A stretch of DNA of 64,000 bases from Zavarzinia compransoris (GTDB lineage Bacteria > Pseudomonadota > Alphaproteobacteria > Zavarziniales > Zavarziniaceae): the NCBI RefSeq assembly GCF_003173055.1, contig NZ_QGLF01000003.1:186001-250000 (forward strand). The letters run 5' to 3'. The number at the start of each line of letters is the position of its first letter. The first letter of the stretch is position 1. The notes under the pieces are model-generated. The model worked only from the letters and a program-made list of their open reading frames with translations. It had not been told where the DNA came from and searched no databases. This document shows, in pieces, positions 37,309 to 47,015 of the stretch. A program made the translations under genes and the position numbers.

Positions 37309-38220
37309 ATGGTGATGACCGAGCCGGTTGAATCCGCCGATGCCGAAGCCTGCGGCGAAAAGCCCGAGTCTTCCCCTCTCTCCCCGTTATTCACAGGCGA
37401 GGGGACGCGGCGCCTGCATCTCTATCTGGTCTCGGATGCGACCGGCGAAACCCTATCCTCGGTGGCCAAGGCGGCTTTGTCGCAATTTCCGGACGTGGCC
37501 GCGGTCCAGCACGTCAGCTTCATGGCCCGCAGCCGGAACCAGATCGAACGCGCCCTGGACATGGCGGCCTCGACCGGCGGCCTGATCCTGTTCACCCTGG
37601 TGAACATCGAATTGCGCAACGCCATGGAGGAAGGCGCCCTTGCCCGCCATGTCCCGGTGATCAACGTCCTCGACCCGATCATCCAGAACCTGGCCGCTTA
37701 TCTCGGCACGCCGGCCCGGCCCATGCCCGGGCGCCAGCATGCCCTGGACGCCGATTACTTCCGCCGTATCGAGGCGATGAATTTCACCCTGGCCCAGGAC
37801 GACGGCCAGAATCCCCAGGGCCTGATGGAAGCGGATGTCATCCTGCTCGGCGTGTCGCGGACCTCGAAGACGCCGACCGCGGTCTATCTCGCCAATCGCG
37901 GCATCAAGACCGCCAATGTGCCGGTGGTGCCGGGCCTGCCCCTGCCGGAAATCCTGTTCGAGCTGACCGGGCCCCTGATCGTCGGCCTCACCACCTCGCC
38001 GGAACGGCTGGTGCAGATCCGCCGCCACCGCATGCTGCTGCTCGGCCAGAACGAGACGACGGATTATATCGATCTCGAGGCGATCAACCGGGAATTGACC
38101 GAAGCCCGCCGTCTCTTCGTCAAGCAGGGCTGGCCGGTGATCGACGTCTCGCGCCGCTCGATCGAGGAAACGTCGGCGGCGATCCTCAACCTCTATTACG
38201 ACCGCCTCAACCTGATGTGA
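37309..38220 (+). CDS. ppsR: Pyruvate, water dikinase regulatory protein (DUF299)
   Basis: Bifunctional kinase/phosphorylase that switches PEP synthase or PPDK off and on by ADP-dependent phosphorylation. The 303 residues show LHLYLVSDATGETLSSVAKA, the P-loop-like VILLGVSRTSKTPTAVYLA at about residue 180, and a C-terminal SRRSIEETSAAIL. The ATG at 37309 has AAGGGAG upstream. This gene flanks the origin in Caulobacter relatives too. Whether its partner is PpsA or PPDK is not shown here. Confidence 0.93.
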   Translation: MVMTEPVESADAEACGEKPESSPLSPLFTGEGTRRLHLYLVSDATGETLSSVAKAALSQFPDVAAVQHVSFMARSRNQIERALDMAASTGGLILFTLVNIELRNAMEEGALARHVPVINVLDPIIQNLAAYLGTPARPMPGRQHALDADYFRRIEAMNFTLAQDDGQNPQGLMEADVILLGVSRTSKTPTAVYLANRGIKTANVPVVPGLPLPEILFELTGPLIVGLTTSPERLVQIRRHRMLLLGQNETTDYIDLEAINRELTEARRLFVKQGWPVIDVSRRSIEETSAAILNLYYDRLNLM

Positions 38221-39364
38221 GCGGGCTGCGGCGCCTTGCCCAGGTGATGGGCAATTCCTCGGGCAGGGCGTCCAGGTGGCCGCGGTCGAGGTCGAACAGC
38301 GTATCGAGCGCATCGTCCAGATTGTCCTGGTCGACGGTCGGGACCTTGACCACCCATTCGCGGGCGATCTCCAGCCAGGGCTGGCGCAGCAGGCGGTCGG
38401 CATCGCTGCGGCCGCGGCCGCGGGCGGGCGCCGCCCGGACGAAATCGACCCGATAGATGACGATGGCCGAACCGCGCTCGTCGGTCGCCAGGGTATAGGC
38501 GCCGAGATCCTCGACGCCGGCGGCGGCGGCCGCCTGGTGCAATTGTTCCTCGCCCTCCCGATCCAGGCGCATCACCATGTATTGGGTGATCGTCTCGCCC
38601 TCGTCGAGGATGGTGATGCGGCAATCGTCCTGGTTGGCCAGCAGCACGGTAAAGCGCATGCCGGTCTTGCCCAGCATCTGGGCGGCCATGGCCGCCGCCG
38701 ACTTCCGGCCCGAGGCATTGCCGGGAAAGCCGTAGTATTCGTAATATTTGGCTTCCAGCGCGTCGGCGTAATCCTCGCCGCGCTCGAACAGGCGGCGCTC
38801 GATATAGCCAAGCTCGGCCGCCAGTTCCCGGATCGCATTGTCGGTCAGGCGCTCGATCTTCACATGGACGTGGGACAGGGTGATCGGGCCTTGCGCCGCC
38901 TGCGGTTCCGCCAGCACGGCATAGTCGATCGGCATCAGCCGGCGCAGCAGGGCCTTGCTGTCGGGTTCGGACGGCCTCAGCGTCAGGGGATCGAAATTGT
39001 CCGCCGTCACCCCGGGGCACAGGCCGGCCAGGTTCTGCGGCGTCACCCGGTTCGATTTCCGCACCCGGAAATGGCGGATCAAGGCGCGCGGCAGCGGCTG
39101 TTCCAGCAGGATGACGAAGGCGGTGCGCTGGTGGCGGTGCTCGGTCCGGGGCAGGGCGGTGCCCGGCACGATATTGGCCTTGGCGATGAAGGGATAGGCC
39201 TTGCGGGCCAGCATGAAGGCGTAATAGCTCTCGGTCAGGGAATAGCCGAGCAGGAATTTCGTCAGTTGCCGGCGCGCCTGGGTAAAATCGTCCGGCGGCC
39301 TGATGAACATGGTGATCGCTTCGGCGAGTGCCGCCCCGTTGCAAGGTCGATTGAAACTGGCCAT
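38207..39364 (-). CDS. Conserved-looking protein of unknown function
   Basis: About 385 residues, not recognised. No signal peptide or membrane span; overall charged with mixed alpha/beta character, e.g. SYYAFMLARKAYPFIAKANIVPG near the N-terminus, a middle acidic/aromatic stretch EAKYYEYYGFPGNASGRKSA and a C-terminal acidic end. Coding is supported by length, codon usage like its neighbours and tight packing: 14 bp of 3' overlap with the DUF299 gene and a divergent Maf gene 10 bp from its far start. A later ATG at 39310 is an alternative start and would leave room for promoters. It is encoded toward the origin, opposite its neighbours. Confidence 0.7.
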   Translation of the reverse strand: MASFNRPCNGAALAEAITMFIRPPDDFTQARRQLTKFLLGYSLTESYYAFMLARKAYPFIAKANIVPGTALPRTEHRHQRTAFVILLEQPLPRALIRHFRVRKSNRVTPQNLAGLCPGVTADNFDPLTLRPSEPDSKALLRRLMPIDYAVLAEPQAAQGPITLSHVHVKIERLTDNAIRELAAELGYIERRLFERGEDYADALEAKYYEYYGFPGNASGRKSAAAMAAQMLGKTGMRFTVLLANQDDCRITILDEGETITQYMVMRLDREGEEQLHQAAAAAGVEDLGAYTLATDERGSAIVIYRVDFVRAAPARGRGRSDADRLLRQPWLEIAREWVVKVPTVDQDNLDDALDTLFDLDRGHLDALPEELPITWARRRSPLTSG

Positions 39365-39373
39365 AGAGATAGC

Positions 39374-40027
39374 ATGTCGACTCCAGCCTCCCCAAGTCCC
39401 GAAACCGCCGCCGCGCCGGTCCTGCCCGCCGGGCGGGCGATCGTGCTCGCCTCCGGCAGCCTGACCCGGCGCCGCATGTTCGAGGCCGCGGGCATCCCGG
39501 TCGCCATCGATCCCCCCAATGTCGACGAGGCGGAGCTGAAGCGGTCGATGCTGGCCGAACGCGTCGCCCCGCGCGACATGGCCGATTTCCTGGCCGAATT
39601 GAAGGCGATGAAAGTCTCGCAGCGCTGGCGCGGCGCTCTCGTCATCGGTGCCGACCAGATCCTGGTCCAGAACGGCGTGGTCTTCGACAAGCCGGCGGAC
39701 ATGGCCCATGCCCGGGCCCATCTCCAGGCTTTCCGCGGGCGCGCCCATGAATTGATCTCGGCCGTGGTGATCTGCGAGAACGGCGCCCCGGTCTGGCGCC
39801 ACATCGCCAGCGCCACCCTGGAGATGCGGCCCTATACGGACGACTTCATCGACGCCTATCTCGCCGCGGCGGGGGAGGTCGTGCTGTCCTCGGTCGGCGC
39901 CTATCAGGTCGAGGGGCTGGGGCTGCAACTCTTCAACCGCATCGCCGGCGATCATTTCACCATCCAGGGCCTGCCCCTGCTGGCGGTTCTCGATTATCTG
40001 CGCATCAGGGGCGCGCTCGGCACATGA
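39374..40027 (+). CDS. Maf family nucleoside triphosphate pyrophosphatase
   Basis: House-cleaning pyrophosphatase for modified nucleotides (the dTTP/UTP or m7GTP branch is not decided here). The 217 residues have AIVLASGSLTRRRMFEAAGIP, the catalytic Asp in VIGADQILVQNG and the closing YQVEGLGLQLFNRI with the Q/E-type motif. The N-terminal 18 residues are a low-complexity extension. Overlaps aroE by four bases. Confidence 0.92.
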   Translation: MSTPASPSPETAAAPVLPAGRAIVLASGSLTRRRMFEAAGIPVAIDPPNVDEAELKRSMLAERVAPRDMADFLAELKAMKVSQRWRGALVIGADQILVQNGVVFDKPADMAHARAHLQAFRGRAHELISAVVICENGAPVWRHIASATLEMRPYTDDFIDAYLAAAGEVVLSSVGAYQVEGLGLQLFNRIAGDHFTIQGLPLLAVLDYLRIRGALGT

Positions 40028-40863
40028 TGATTTCCGGCAAGGCGAGGCTGGCGGGCGTGATGGGCTGGCCGGTCGGCCATTCCCGCTCGCCCCGGCTGCA
40101 TGGCTATTGGCTCGAGAAGCACGGCATCGACGGCGCCTATCTGCCCCTGGCCGTCCGCCCGGATGACTTGCAGGACGCGCTGCGCGCCCTGCCCAAGCTG
40201 GGCTTTCGCGGCTGCAACCTGACCGTGCCCCACAAGGAGGCGGCGATGCGGATCGTCGACCGGGTGGATGAAACGGCGCGGCGCATCGGCGCCATCAACA
40301 CCGTGATCGTCGAGGACGACGGCACGCTGAGCGGGCGCAACACCGATGCGCCCGGCTTCATCGCCAACCTGCTCCAGGGCGCGCCGGGCCTTGCCCTGGA
40401 CGGGGCGAGCGCCTTCGTGCTCGGTGCCGGCGGTGCCGCGCGGGGGGTCATCGCCGGGCTGATCGAGGCCGGCGTGGTCGAGATCAAGCTGGCCAACCGC
40501 AGCCCGGACAAGACCAATGCCCTGGTCCGCGCCTTCGAGCCCTATGTCGTGCCCGTGCCCTGGGACGAGCGGGCCGACCGGCTGGACGACATCGATCTCC
40601 TGGTCAATACCACCAGCCTCGGCATGCAGGGCCAGCCGGCCCTGGACCTGCCGCTGGACGGCCTGGCGGAGGCGGCGGTGGTCACCGATATCGTCTATGC
40701 CCCCCTCGAGACCGATCTCCTGGCCCGGGCGAAGGCCCGGGGCAACCGGACGGTCGATGGCCTCGGCATGTTGCTGCATCAGGCCGTGCCGGGCTTTGCC
40801 GCTTGGTTCGGGCTGGTGCCCGAAGTGACGGAGGAATTGCGCCGCCATGTCCTCGCCCGTTGA
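40024..40863 (+). CDS. aroE: Shikimate dehydrogenase
   Basis: NADPH reduction of 3-dehydroshikimate in aromatic amino acid synthesis. The 279 residues include [17 protein letters not shown], the catalytic Lys in [12 protein letters not shown] with the later [11 protein letters not shown] Asp, and the cofactor loop [11 protein letters not shown]. It overlaps maf at the start and coaE by 17 bp at the end, forming an operon maf-aroE-coaE-dnaQ. Confidence 0.96.
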   Translation: MMISGKARLAGVMGWPVGHSRSPRLHGYWLEKHGIDGAYLPLAVRPDDLQDALRALPKLGFRGCNLTVPHKEAAMRIVDRVDETARRIGAINTVIVEDDGTLSGRNTDAPGFIANLLQGAPGLALDGASAFVLGAGGAARGVIAGLIEAGVVEIKLANRSPDKTNALVRAFEPYVVPVPWDERADRLDDIDLLVNTTSLGMQGQPALDLPLDGLAEAAVVTDIVYAPLETDLLARAKARGNRTVDGLGMLLHQAVPGFAAWFGLVPEVTEELRRHVLAR

Positions 40864-41500
40864 ACCCGGCCGGGGCCGGCCGCTCATCCTCGCCCTTACC
40901 GGCTCGATCGGCATGGGCAAGAGCGAGACATCGAAGATGTTCCGCGACCTGGGCATCCCGGTCTATGACGCCGATGCCGCGGTGCATGGTCTTTATGCCG
41001 CGGGCGGCCGGGCGGTCGGGCCGATCGGCGAGATCTTTCCCGCGGTGGTGCGCGACGGCGCCGTCGACCGCGCCTTGCTATCGCGCGAAATCGCCGGCGA
41101 CCCGGGGGCATGGAAAAAGCTGGAAGCGGTGATCCATCCCCTGGTCGCCCAGGTGCAGCGCGATTTTCTGGTGGCGGAAATCGACCGGGGCACGGCCCTC
41201 GTGGTGCTCGACATTCCCCTGCTGTTCGAAACCGGCGGCCAGCACCGGGCGGATTATGTCGCCGTGGTCTCGGCCCCGGCCGAGGTGCAGCGCCGGCGGG
41301 TGCTGGAGCGGCCGGGCATGAGTGCCGAAAAACTCGACGAGATCCTGTCGCGCCAGGTGCCGGACGGCGACAAGCGAGCGCAGGCCGATTTCGTCATCCC
41401 GACCGACCAGGGGCTGGAGGTCGCGCGCGGCCATGTCCGGCGCGTGGTCGAGACCCTGCTGGGCGACCCCCCGCCAAAGCGCGACGAAAGGCTGGCCTGA
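40847..41500 (+). CDS. coaE: Dephospho-CoA kinase
   Basis: Last step of CoA synthesis. The 217 residues have the P-loop [16 protein letters not shown], then [12 protein letters not shown], and the lid [12 protein letters not shown]. Overlaps aroE by 17 bp and ends in a TGATG with dnaQ. Completes the CoA pathway begun by coaBC elsewhere in the window. Confidence 0.96.
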   Translation: MSSPVEPGRGRPLILALTGSIGMGKSETSKMFRDLGIPVYDADAAVHGLYAAGGRAVGPIGEIFPAVVRDGAVDRALLSREIAGDPGAWKKLEAVIHPLVAQVQRDFLVAEIDRGTALVVLDIPLLFETGGQHRADYVAVVSAPAEVQRRRVLERPGMSAEKLDEILSRQVPDGDKRAQADFVIPTDQGLEVARGHVRRVVETLLGDPPPKRDERLA

Positions 41501-42168
41501 TGCGGGAAATCGTTCTCGACACCGAAACCACGGGCTTCGAGTTCAACAATGGCGACCGCATCGTCGAAATCGGCTGCGTCGAATTGATGAACCATGTCCC
41601 GACCGGGCGGACCTATCAGGTCTATGTCAACCCGGAACGGGAAATGTCGGAAGGGGCGCGCAACGTCACCGGCCTGACCGACGAATTCCTGGCCGACAAG
41701 CCGCTGTTCGCCGCCGTCGCCGATGATTTCCTGGCCTTCATCGGCGATGCCCCCTTCGTCATCCATAATGCCGCCTTCGACATCGGCTTCCTGAATGCCG
41801 AACTGGCCCGCCTGGGGCGCGAAGGTTTCCCGATGGAACGGGCGACCGATACGGTGCTGATCGCCCGCCGCAAGTTCCCCGGCGCGCCGGCCAGCCTGGA
41901 TGCGCTGTGCAAGCGCTTCGACGTCGACCTGTCGAAGCGCGGCAAGCACGGCGCCCTGCTCGACTGCGAATTGCTGGCGGCGGTCTATCTCGAACTGGTG
42001 GGCGGCCGTCAGCAGGGTTTCTCGCTCACCCGCAGCAGCCTGGCCCGGGCCGGGGCGCGCGAACGCGAGATCCGCCCGCCCCGCCCGCACGAGCCGACGG
42101 CCGAGGAAGCGGCCGCCCATGCCGCCATGATCGGCGAAATCAAGAACGCCCTCTGGACCGCGGATTGA
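41500..42168 (+). CDS. dnaQ: DNA polymerase III epsilon subunit (proofreading exonuclease)
   Basis: 3'-5' proofreading exonuclease of the replicase. The 222 residues contain Exo I IVLDTETTGF with Asp7/Glu9, Exo II HNAAFDIGFLNAEL, and Exo III HGALLDCELLAAVYLEL with the DEDDh histidine in KRGKHGALLD. The C-terminal 40 residues form the alpha-binding tail. Terminal gene of the operon that runs from the origin side; convergent with hemW, one base apart. Confidence 0.95.
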   Translation: MREIVLDTETTGFEFNNGDRIVEIGCVELMNHVPTGRTYQVYVNPEREMSEGARNVTGLTDEFLADKPLFAAVADDFLAFIGDAPFVIHNAAFDIGFLNAELARLGREGFPMERATDTVLIARRKFPGAPASLDALCKRFDVDLSKRGKHGALLDCELLAAVYLELVGGRQQGFSLTRSSLARAGAREREIRPPRPHEPTAEEAAAHAAMIGEIKNALWTAD

Positions 42169-43347
42169 TCAGGCGAGCAATTCGCCGAGCAGGGTATTGA
42201 GCACGGCCCGGCCCGCGGCCGTGGCGCTCAGGCGGCCGTCGGCCAGGGTCAGGAAGCCGCCGGCGGCCAGCCGTTCCAGCCGCGCCGGCGCGATCAGCCG
42301 GGCGAAGGGCGCGTTTCCCAGCCGTTCCAGCCGGTCGACCGGCACGCCTTCGGTCAGGCGCAGGCCCATCATCACCGCTTCGTCGACCCGGGCGGCAGTA
42401 TCGAGGTCGTGGCGGAATTCGGTGCCGTCGCCGGTTTCGCGCACGTGGTCCGCCCAGGTTTCGGGCTTTCGCCAGGCGCTGGTCGCGATCGCCCGGCCAT
42501 CGTCCAGGGTCAGGCGGCCGTGGGCGCCCGGGCCGATGCCGGCATAATCGCCATAGCGCCAATAGGTCAGGTTGTGCCGGCTTTCGTTGCCCGGCCTGGC
42601 GTGGTTCGAGATTTCATAGGCCGGCAGGCCGGCGTCGTTCAGCAGGGCCTGGGTCTGTTCGAACAAGGCGGCCTGGGCCTCTTCGTCGAGGGGGGCCCAG
42701 TCGCCGCGGCGGACGGCGGCGTGGAAGGCCGTGCCCTCCTCGATGGTCAGTTGATAGAGCGAGAGGTGGTCGGGCCCGAAATCGAGGGCGCGGCGCAATT
42801 CCTCGCCCCAGCGTGCCGGCGTCTGGCCGGGCCGGGCATAGATCAGGTCGAAGGAGACCCGGGGGAAGATCGCCCGCGCGGTGGCGACGGCCTGAAGCGC
42901 CTCCGCCGCCGAATGCTGCCGGCCCAGGAAGCGGAGATCGCCCTCCGCCAGCGACTGCACGCCGAGGCTGGCCCGGTTAACCCCGGCGGCGCGGAAATCG
43001 CCGAGGCGCCCGGCCTCGACCGAGGTCGGATTGGCTTCGAGCGTGATCTCGATATCGGCGGCGAAGCGCCAGGCCCTGGCCGCCGCCGCGATCACCGCCG
43101 CGACCGTCGCCGGGTCCATCAGGGACGGTGTGCCGCCGCCGAAGAAGATCGAGGTCAGCACCCGCCCGGGGGCGAGGGCGGCGACCCGCGCCACTTCCGC
43201 CGTCAGGGCCGCCGCCCAGGCACCATGGTCGACGCTGTCGCGGACATGGCTGTTGAAGTCGCAGTAGGGACACTTCGACTTGCAGAATGGCCAATGGACG
43301 TAAAGCGCCATTGTGCCGGGATCGCCGGCACGGATCGTTTCGCTCAT
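42169..43347 (-). CDS. hemW: Radical SAM haem chaperone HemW
   Basis: Haem chaperone formerly mistaken for an oxygen-independent coproporphyrinogen oxidase. The 392 residues carry the radical SAM cluster HWPFCKSKCPYCDFNSH (Cys22, Cys26, Cys29) near the N-terminus, then FFGGGTPSLM. HemN's extra cysteine after the cluster is not seen, which favours HemW. Start at 43347 has AGGCGGGG upstream; a later Met (43311) is also possible. Role with nearby hemEHJ is thematic only. Confidence 0.92.
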   Translation of the reverse strand: MSETIRAGDPGTMALYVHWPFCKSKCPYCDFNSHVRDSVDHGAWAAALTAEVARVAALAPGRVLTSIFFGGGTPSLMDPATVAAVIAAAARAWRFAADIEITLEANPTSVEAGRLGDFRAAGVNRASLGVQSLAEGDLRFLGRQHSAAEALQAVATARAIFPRVSFDLIYARPGQTPARWGEELRRALDFGPDHLSLYQLTIEEGTAFHAAVRRGDWAPLDEEAQAALFEQTQALLNDAGLPAYEISNHARPGNESRHNLTYWRYGDYAGIGPGAHGRLTLDDGRAIATSAWRKPETWADHVRETGDGTEFRHDLDTAARVDEAVMMGLRLTEGVPVDRLERLGNAPFARLIAPARLERLAAGGFLTLADGRLSATAAGRAVLNTLLGELLA

Positions 43348-43353
43348 CCCCGC

Positions 43354-43629
43354 CTATTGGACTGCCGGGGCCGGCACGTCAATGGGGGTTGAGACGGGGG
43401 CTTCGGATGCGCCGTCAAAGGCGACGGCATAGCATTCGACGATCGTATCGAGATTGCGGTCCGGCCCCTTGAACTGAAGGGCCAGGGTGGTCTCGGCATT
43501 ATGGGGCCCGAGGCGGACGAGGGCCGCCCGGCAGGGATGGATCTCCTCGGTCGCGAGGTAGAAATAGCCATGGACCGCAAGCCCGGCGAGGACCAGCAGC
43601 GAAAGAAGGAAATTCACCAGTCTGCCCAT
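43354..43629 (-). CDS. Small membrane-anchored protein of unknown function
   Basis: 91 residues with one N-terminal hydrophobic helix (FLLSLLVLAGLAVHGYFYL) acting as signal or anchor, followed by a soluble domain with two cysteines and a Pro/Val-rich end. Six bases before hemW on the same strand, so probably cotranscribed. Not recognised. Confidence 0.6.
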   Translation of the reverse strand: MGRLVNFLLSLLVLAGLAVHGYFYLATEEIHPCRAALVRLGPHNAETTLALQFKGPDRNLDTIVECYAVAFDGASEAPVSTPIDVPAPAVQ

Positions 43630-43686
43630 AGCCCGCCCCCCAGCGGTATCGTTGTCGGACCAGGGTAGGGGGACGGGCGGGCGGTT

Positions 43687-44289
43687 TCAATCCTTCAGGC
43701 TGTCGACCAATTGGCGGAAGGCGATGGCGCGATGGCTGATCGCGTGTTTCGCCGCCGGCTCCATCTCGCCGAAGGTGATCTCCGCGCCCTCGGCCTGGAA
43801 CACCGGGTCGTAACCGAAGCCGTTACGGCCGCGCGGCGGCCAGACCAGGGTACCGTGAACCTCGCCGACGAAAGTGGTGCAGCGGCCGTCCGGCTGCGCC
43901 AGCGCCAGGGCGCAGGTGAACCAGGCCCGGCGCTGCGCCGGCAGCAGCGCAGCCTTTTCCCGCAGCAGGGTTTCGATCCGGTCCATGGCGACGGCGAAAT
44001 CCTTGCCCGGGCCGGCCCAGCGCGCGGAATAGATCCCGGGATCGCCGCCCAGCGCCTCGACCGAAAGGCCCGAATCGTCGGCCAGCGCCGGCAGGCCGGC
44101 GGCAAGGGCTGCGGCCCGCGCCTTCAGTTCGGCATTGCCGGCGAAGGTGGTTTCGGTTTCTTCCGGCTCGGGCAGGTTCAGGCTGCCGGCGGAGACCGGG
44201 GTGATGCCGAAGGGGGCGAGGAGATCGCCGATCTCCCGCACCTTGCCCTCATTGTGGCTGGCGACCACCAGCCGGCCCGAGAGTTTCAT
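43687..44289 (-). CDS. rdgB: Non-canonical purine NTP pyrophosphatase (RdgB/HAM1)
   Basis: Removes ITP, dITP and XTP. The 200 residues begin [19 protein letters not shown], contain [17 protein letters not shown], the acidic motif [37 protein letters not shown] and [10 protein letters not shown]. Start overlaps the rph stop by four bases (ATGA), the usual rph-rdgB pair. Confidence 0.96.
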   Translation of the reverse strand: MKLSGRLVVASHNEGKVREIGDLLAPFGITPVSAGSLNLPEPEETETTFAGNAELKARAAALAAGLPALADDSGLSVEALGGDPGIYSARWAGPGKDFAVAMDRIETLLREKAALLPAQRRAWFTCALALAQPDGRCTTFVGEVHGTLVWPPRGRNGFGYDPVFQAEGAEITFGEMEPAAKHAISHRAIAFRQLVDSLKD

Positions 44290-45008
44290 CAGAACAGCCC
44301 GAGCGCCGTGCGCTGATAGGCGGTCAGGCGGGCGATGCCGCCCTGGGCGAGGGCGAAGAGATTGGCGAATTCCTCGGCGCTGAAGGGGGCGCCTTCCGCC
44401 GTGCCCTGGATCTCGACGATCTGGCCGGTGCCGGTCAGGACGAAATTGGCGTCCGCCCCGGCCGAACTGTCCTCGGTGTAATCGAGGTCGAGCAGGGCCT
44501 CGCCCTTGACGATGCCGCAGGAAACCGCCGCGACCTCGGTCCGGATCGGGTTTTCCTTGAGCGTGCCCTTGTTCATCAGCCCTTCGATCGCCTGGTAGAG
44601 TGCCACATAGGCCCCGGTGACCGAGGCCGTGCGGGTGCCGCCGTCGGCCTGGATCACGTCGCAGTCGATCTTGATCGAGACTTCGCCCAGTTTTTCGAGG
44701 TCGATGGCGGCGCGGAGCGCGCGGCCGATCAGGCGCTGGATTTCCTGGGTGCGGCCGGTCTGCTTGCCCTTGGCCGCCTCGCGGTCGTTCCGGCTGTGGG
44801 TGGCGCGGGGCAGCATGCCGTATTCGGCGGTCACCCAGCCCCGGCCCTGGCCGCGCAGCCAGGACGGCACCTTCTCGTCGATCGAGGCGGTGCAGAGCAC
44901 ATGAGTGTCGCCGAAACGCACGAAGCACGAGCCTTCGGCGTGTTTGGAAAAACCGGGCTCGAGGCTGATGGGCCGCAGCTGGTCGGCCTGGCGGCCATGG
45001 GCGCGCAT
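44289..45008 (-). CDS. rph: Ribonuclease PH
   Basis: Phosphorolytic 3' exonuclease that matures tRNA 3' ends. The 239 residues show [71 protein letters not shown] and the DLDYTEDS segment. Start at 45008; rdgB follows immediately. Confidence 0.97.
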   Translation of the reverse strand: MRAHGRQADQLRPISLEPGFSKHAEGSCFVRFGDTHVLCTASIDEKVPSWLRGQGRGWVTAEYGMLPRATHSRNDREAAKGKQTGRTQEIQRLIGRALRAAIDLEKLGEVSIKIDCDVIQADGGTRTASVTGAYVALYQAIEGLMNKGTLKENPIRTEVAAVSCGIVKGEALLDLDYTEDSSAGADANFVLTGTGQIVEIQGTAEGAPFSAEEFANLFALAQGGIARLTAYQRTALGLF

Positions 45009-45138
45009 GAGAATTCCCCTTTGAGAATGGTTCCGGCCGCCCTTTTAAAGCCAATCGCCGGATTTATGAAAAGGCAAATCGCGCCGGCCGGAATGACAGT
45101 CCGGGCGAAATTCGCTAGGCTTCGGGCCGGAGACAGCG

Positions 45139-45585
45139 ATGACCGGAAAGTCCCGCCTTTACGAAGAGGATTTCTACGCCTGGGCCAACGAACAGGCGGC
45201 GCTGCTGCGCGCCGGCCGGCTGGCGGCGGCCGATATCGAGCATATCGCCGAGGAAATCGAAAGCATGGGCAAGGCCGAAAAGCGCGAATTGATCAGCCGC
45301 CTGGCGGTCCTTCTCCTGCATCTCCTGAAATGGCGCTTCCAGCCGGCCTTGCAGGGCGCGTCGTGGCGGACGACGATCCTCAATCAGCGCGACGATCTCG
45401 CCGACCTTCTGGCGGATAATCCGAGCCTCAGGGCGCAGGTCGACGACAGCCTGCAGCGGGCCTACAGGAAGGCGCGGCGCACTGCCGGCCTGGAGACCGG
45501 CCTTGCGGAAGAAAGTTTTCCGCCCGCCTGCCCGTGGTCGTTCGATCAGATCATCGATCCGGCGTTCTGGCCGGCGGGCGATTGA
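45139..45585 (+). CDS. DUF29 family protein
   Basis: 148 residues matching DUF29: YEEDFYAWANEQAALLRAG, DIEHIAEEIESMGKAEKREL, HLLKWRFQPALQGASWRTTI, RQAYRKARR-type helices and PPACPWSFDQI at the end. Soluble, helical, function unknown; families of it are common in alphaproteobacteria and cyanobacteria. ATG with GGAG upstream. Confidence 0.85.
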   Translation: MTGKSRLYEEDFYAWANEQAALLRAGRLAAADIEHIAEEIESMGKAEKRELISRLAVLLLHLLKWRFQPALQGASWRTTILNQRDDLADLLADNPSLRAQVDDSLQRAYRKARRTAGLETGLAEESFPPACPWSFDQIIDPAFWPAGD

Positions 45586-45594
45586 GCCTTTCTC

Positions 45595-46551
45595 TTACTT
45601 GATCAGGCCGGCCTTGCGGTAGAAGGCTTCGGCGCCCGGGTGCAGCGGCACCGTGAGGCCGAGAAGGGCGGTTTCCGGGCGGATCGCCCGGGCCTGGGCG
45701 TGGCCGGCGTCGAGCACGGCGCGGGCCTGATCGGACCAGAGCGCCTCCGTCAGCCGCTCGATCAATTCGGCCGGCTGGTCTTCCCCGGTCAGCCACAGGG
45801 CGCGGACGGCCACCGTCTCCACCGCGTCGAGCCGGGGATAGGTGTTCACCGGAATGCGCGCCGGGGTGAAGAAGGCATTGTCCGCCAGCAGCCGGTTCAC
45901 CCCCGGCCCGGCGATCGGGGCCAGGGCGATCTCGCCCAGCTTGCGGCCGGCCAGCATGGCGATCGCCTCGCTCGGGAAGCCGCCGACGAAGAAGAAACCG
46001 TCCAGCTGCCCGTCGCCCACCAGCTGGGCGGCGAGGTCGGGCTTGTAATATTCGGCGACGAAGTCGCGCTCGTTGAAGCCATGGGCGTCCAGGATCAGGC
46101 GGACGTCGGCCAGCGTGCCCGAGCCCGGCTCGTCGATCGAGACATGCTTGCCGCGCAGCGTGTCGATGCCGGTGATGCCGCTGTCACGGCGCACGACGAG
46201 GTGGACCGTCTCCGGGTAAAGGGCGGCGATGGCGCGCAGGCCCGGGCGCGGCCCCCTGGCGTCATAGGCGCCGGTGCCGGTGATCGCCCAATGGGCGACA
46301 TCCGCCTGGACGAGGCCCGATTCGACCGTGCCGTTGCTGATCGCCTCGACATTGGCGACGGAACCGTTCGAGGCGATGGCGGAAACGACGAGGTCCGGCG
46401 GCCGGCTGGCGGCGGCGGCCAGCGCATGGCCGACCGGAAAATAAGTCCCGGTCTCGCCGGCGGTGGCGATCCGGAAATATTGCGTTTCCGCTGCGGCCGG
46501 CGCCGCTGCCGCCAGCAGCAGGCCGGTAACGAGACCGATCAATCCGCGCAT
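45595..46551 (-). CDS. TAXI family TRAP transporter solute-binding protein
   Basis: 318-residue periplasmic protein with a signal peptide (LIGLVTGLLLAAAAPAAAE). The mature part has FRIATAGETGTYFPVGHALA, SNGSVANVEAISNGTVESGLVQADVAHWA and the later FVGGFPSEAIA typical of TAXI proteins that bind glutamate-like acids. The permease genes (DctMQ fusion) are not adjacent, so it may pair with a distant permease or act alone. Start at 46551 has GAGGGGGAA upstream. Confidence 0.88.
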   Translation of the reverse strand: MRGLIGLVTGLLLAAAAPAAAETQYFRIATAGETGTYFPVGHALAAAASRPPDLVVSAIASNGSVANVEAISNGTVESGLVQADVAHWAITGTGAYDARGPRPGLRAIAALYPETVHLVVRRDSGITGIDTLRGKHVSIDEPGSGTLADVRLILDAHGFNERDFVAEYYKPDLAAQLVGDGQLDGFFFVGGFPSEAIAMLAGRKLGEIALAPIAGPGVNRLLADNAFFTPARIPVNTYPRLDAVETVAVRALWLTGEDQPAELIERLTEALWSDQARAVLDAGHAQARAIRPETALLGLTVPLHPGAEAFYRKAGLIK

Positions 46552-46627
46552 GCCGTTCCCCCTCGGCGCCATTCCCCGCCCCGATGGTCGCAGGCCCCGG
46601 GGCGGGGATCAACAGCGCTCCGCAGCT

Positions 46628-46846
46628 TCAGGACGGGCGGCCCCGAAGGTCGGCGATTTCGCCGCGCAGAACGTCGATTTCCGCCTGCTGGCGGGCGTTT
46701 TCCTGGCGCAGCGCGGCGATGGTGCGGCCGGCATCGGCCAGCACGGGGGTGGCGCGGCCGCCGCCGGCGCGGCGCAGGATCGGGCTCAGCGCCCGGGCCT
46801 TCGCTTCGTTGGATCGCTGGCGGGCCAGCAGGCTCCAATAATCCAT
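46628..46846 (-). CDS. Small coiled-coil protein of unknown function
   Basis: 72 residues; the C-terminal half (DAGRTIAALRQENARQQ and on to DVLRGEIADL) has heptad-like Leu/Ile spacing of a coiled coil. An excellent AAAGGAGA ribosome site 8 nt before the ATG supports it as real. It lies between the TAXI gene and hrcA. Not recognised; may be lineage-specific. Confidence 0.6.
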   Translation of the reverse strand: MDYWSLLARQRSNEAKARALSPILRRAGGGRATPVLADAGRTIAALRQENARQQAEIDVLRGEIADLRGRPS

Positions 46847-46956
46847 GGCGTTCTCCTTTCACTCTTGTCGTTGTGGAGAGGTCAGCCCCGTTTTATTGGG
46901 CGCCCGTTCCGCCGGCTTGTCCACCCTCGAGGGCCGGGCACCCTCAAGGCGAGCGA

Positions 46957-46985
46957 TTGACGGGCCGCGGCAGGCTTCCTACATT
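46957..46985 (+). promoter_or_regulatory. Promoter of hrcA-grpE
   Basis: TTGACG and TACATT with a 17-bp spacer lie 30 bp before hrcA, a good housekeeping sigma-70 match. No CIRCE operator is seen here. Confidence 0.6.
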
Positions 46986-47015
46986 GCACCTGCGTAAAGC
47001 ATCAGGAATGACGGC

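Noticed and set aside
42169-43347. Oxygen-independent coproporphyrinogen oxidase (HemN)
   Set aside because: The cluster spacing and lack of the extra HemN cysteine and N-terminal part favour HemW.
46847-47015. CIRCE operator before hrcA
   Set aside because: No TTAGCACTC-N9-GAGTGCTAA-like repeat is present here or in front of dnaK.
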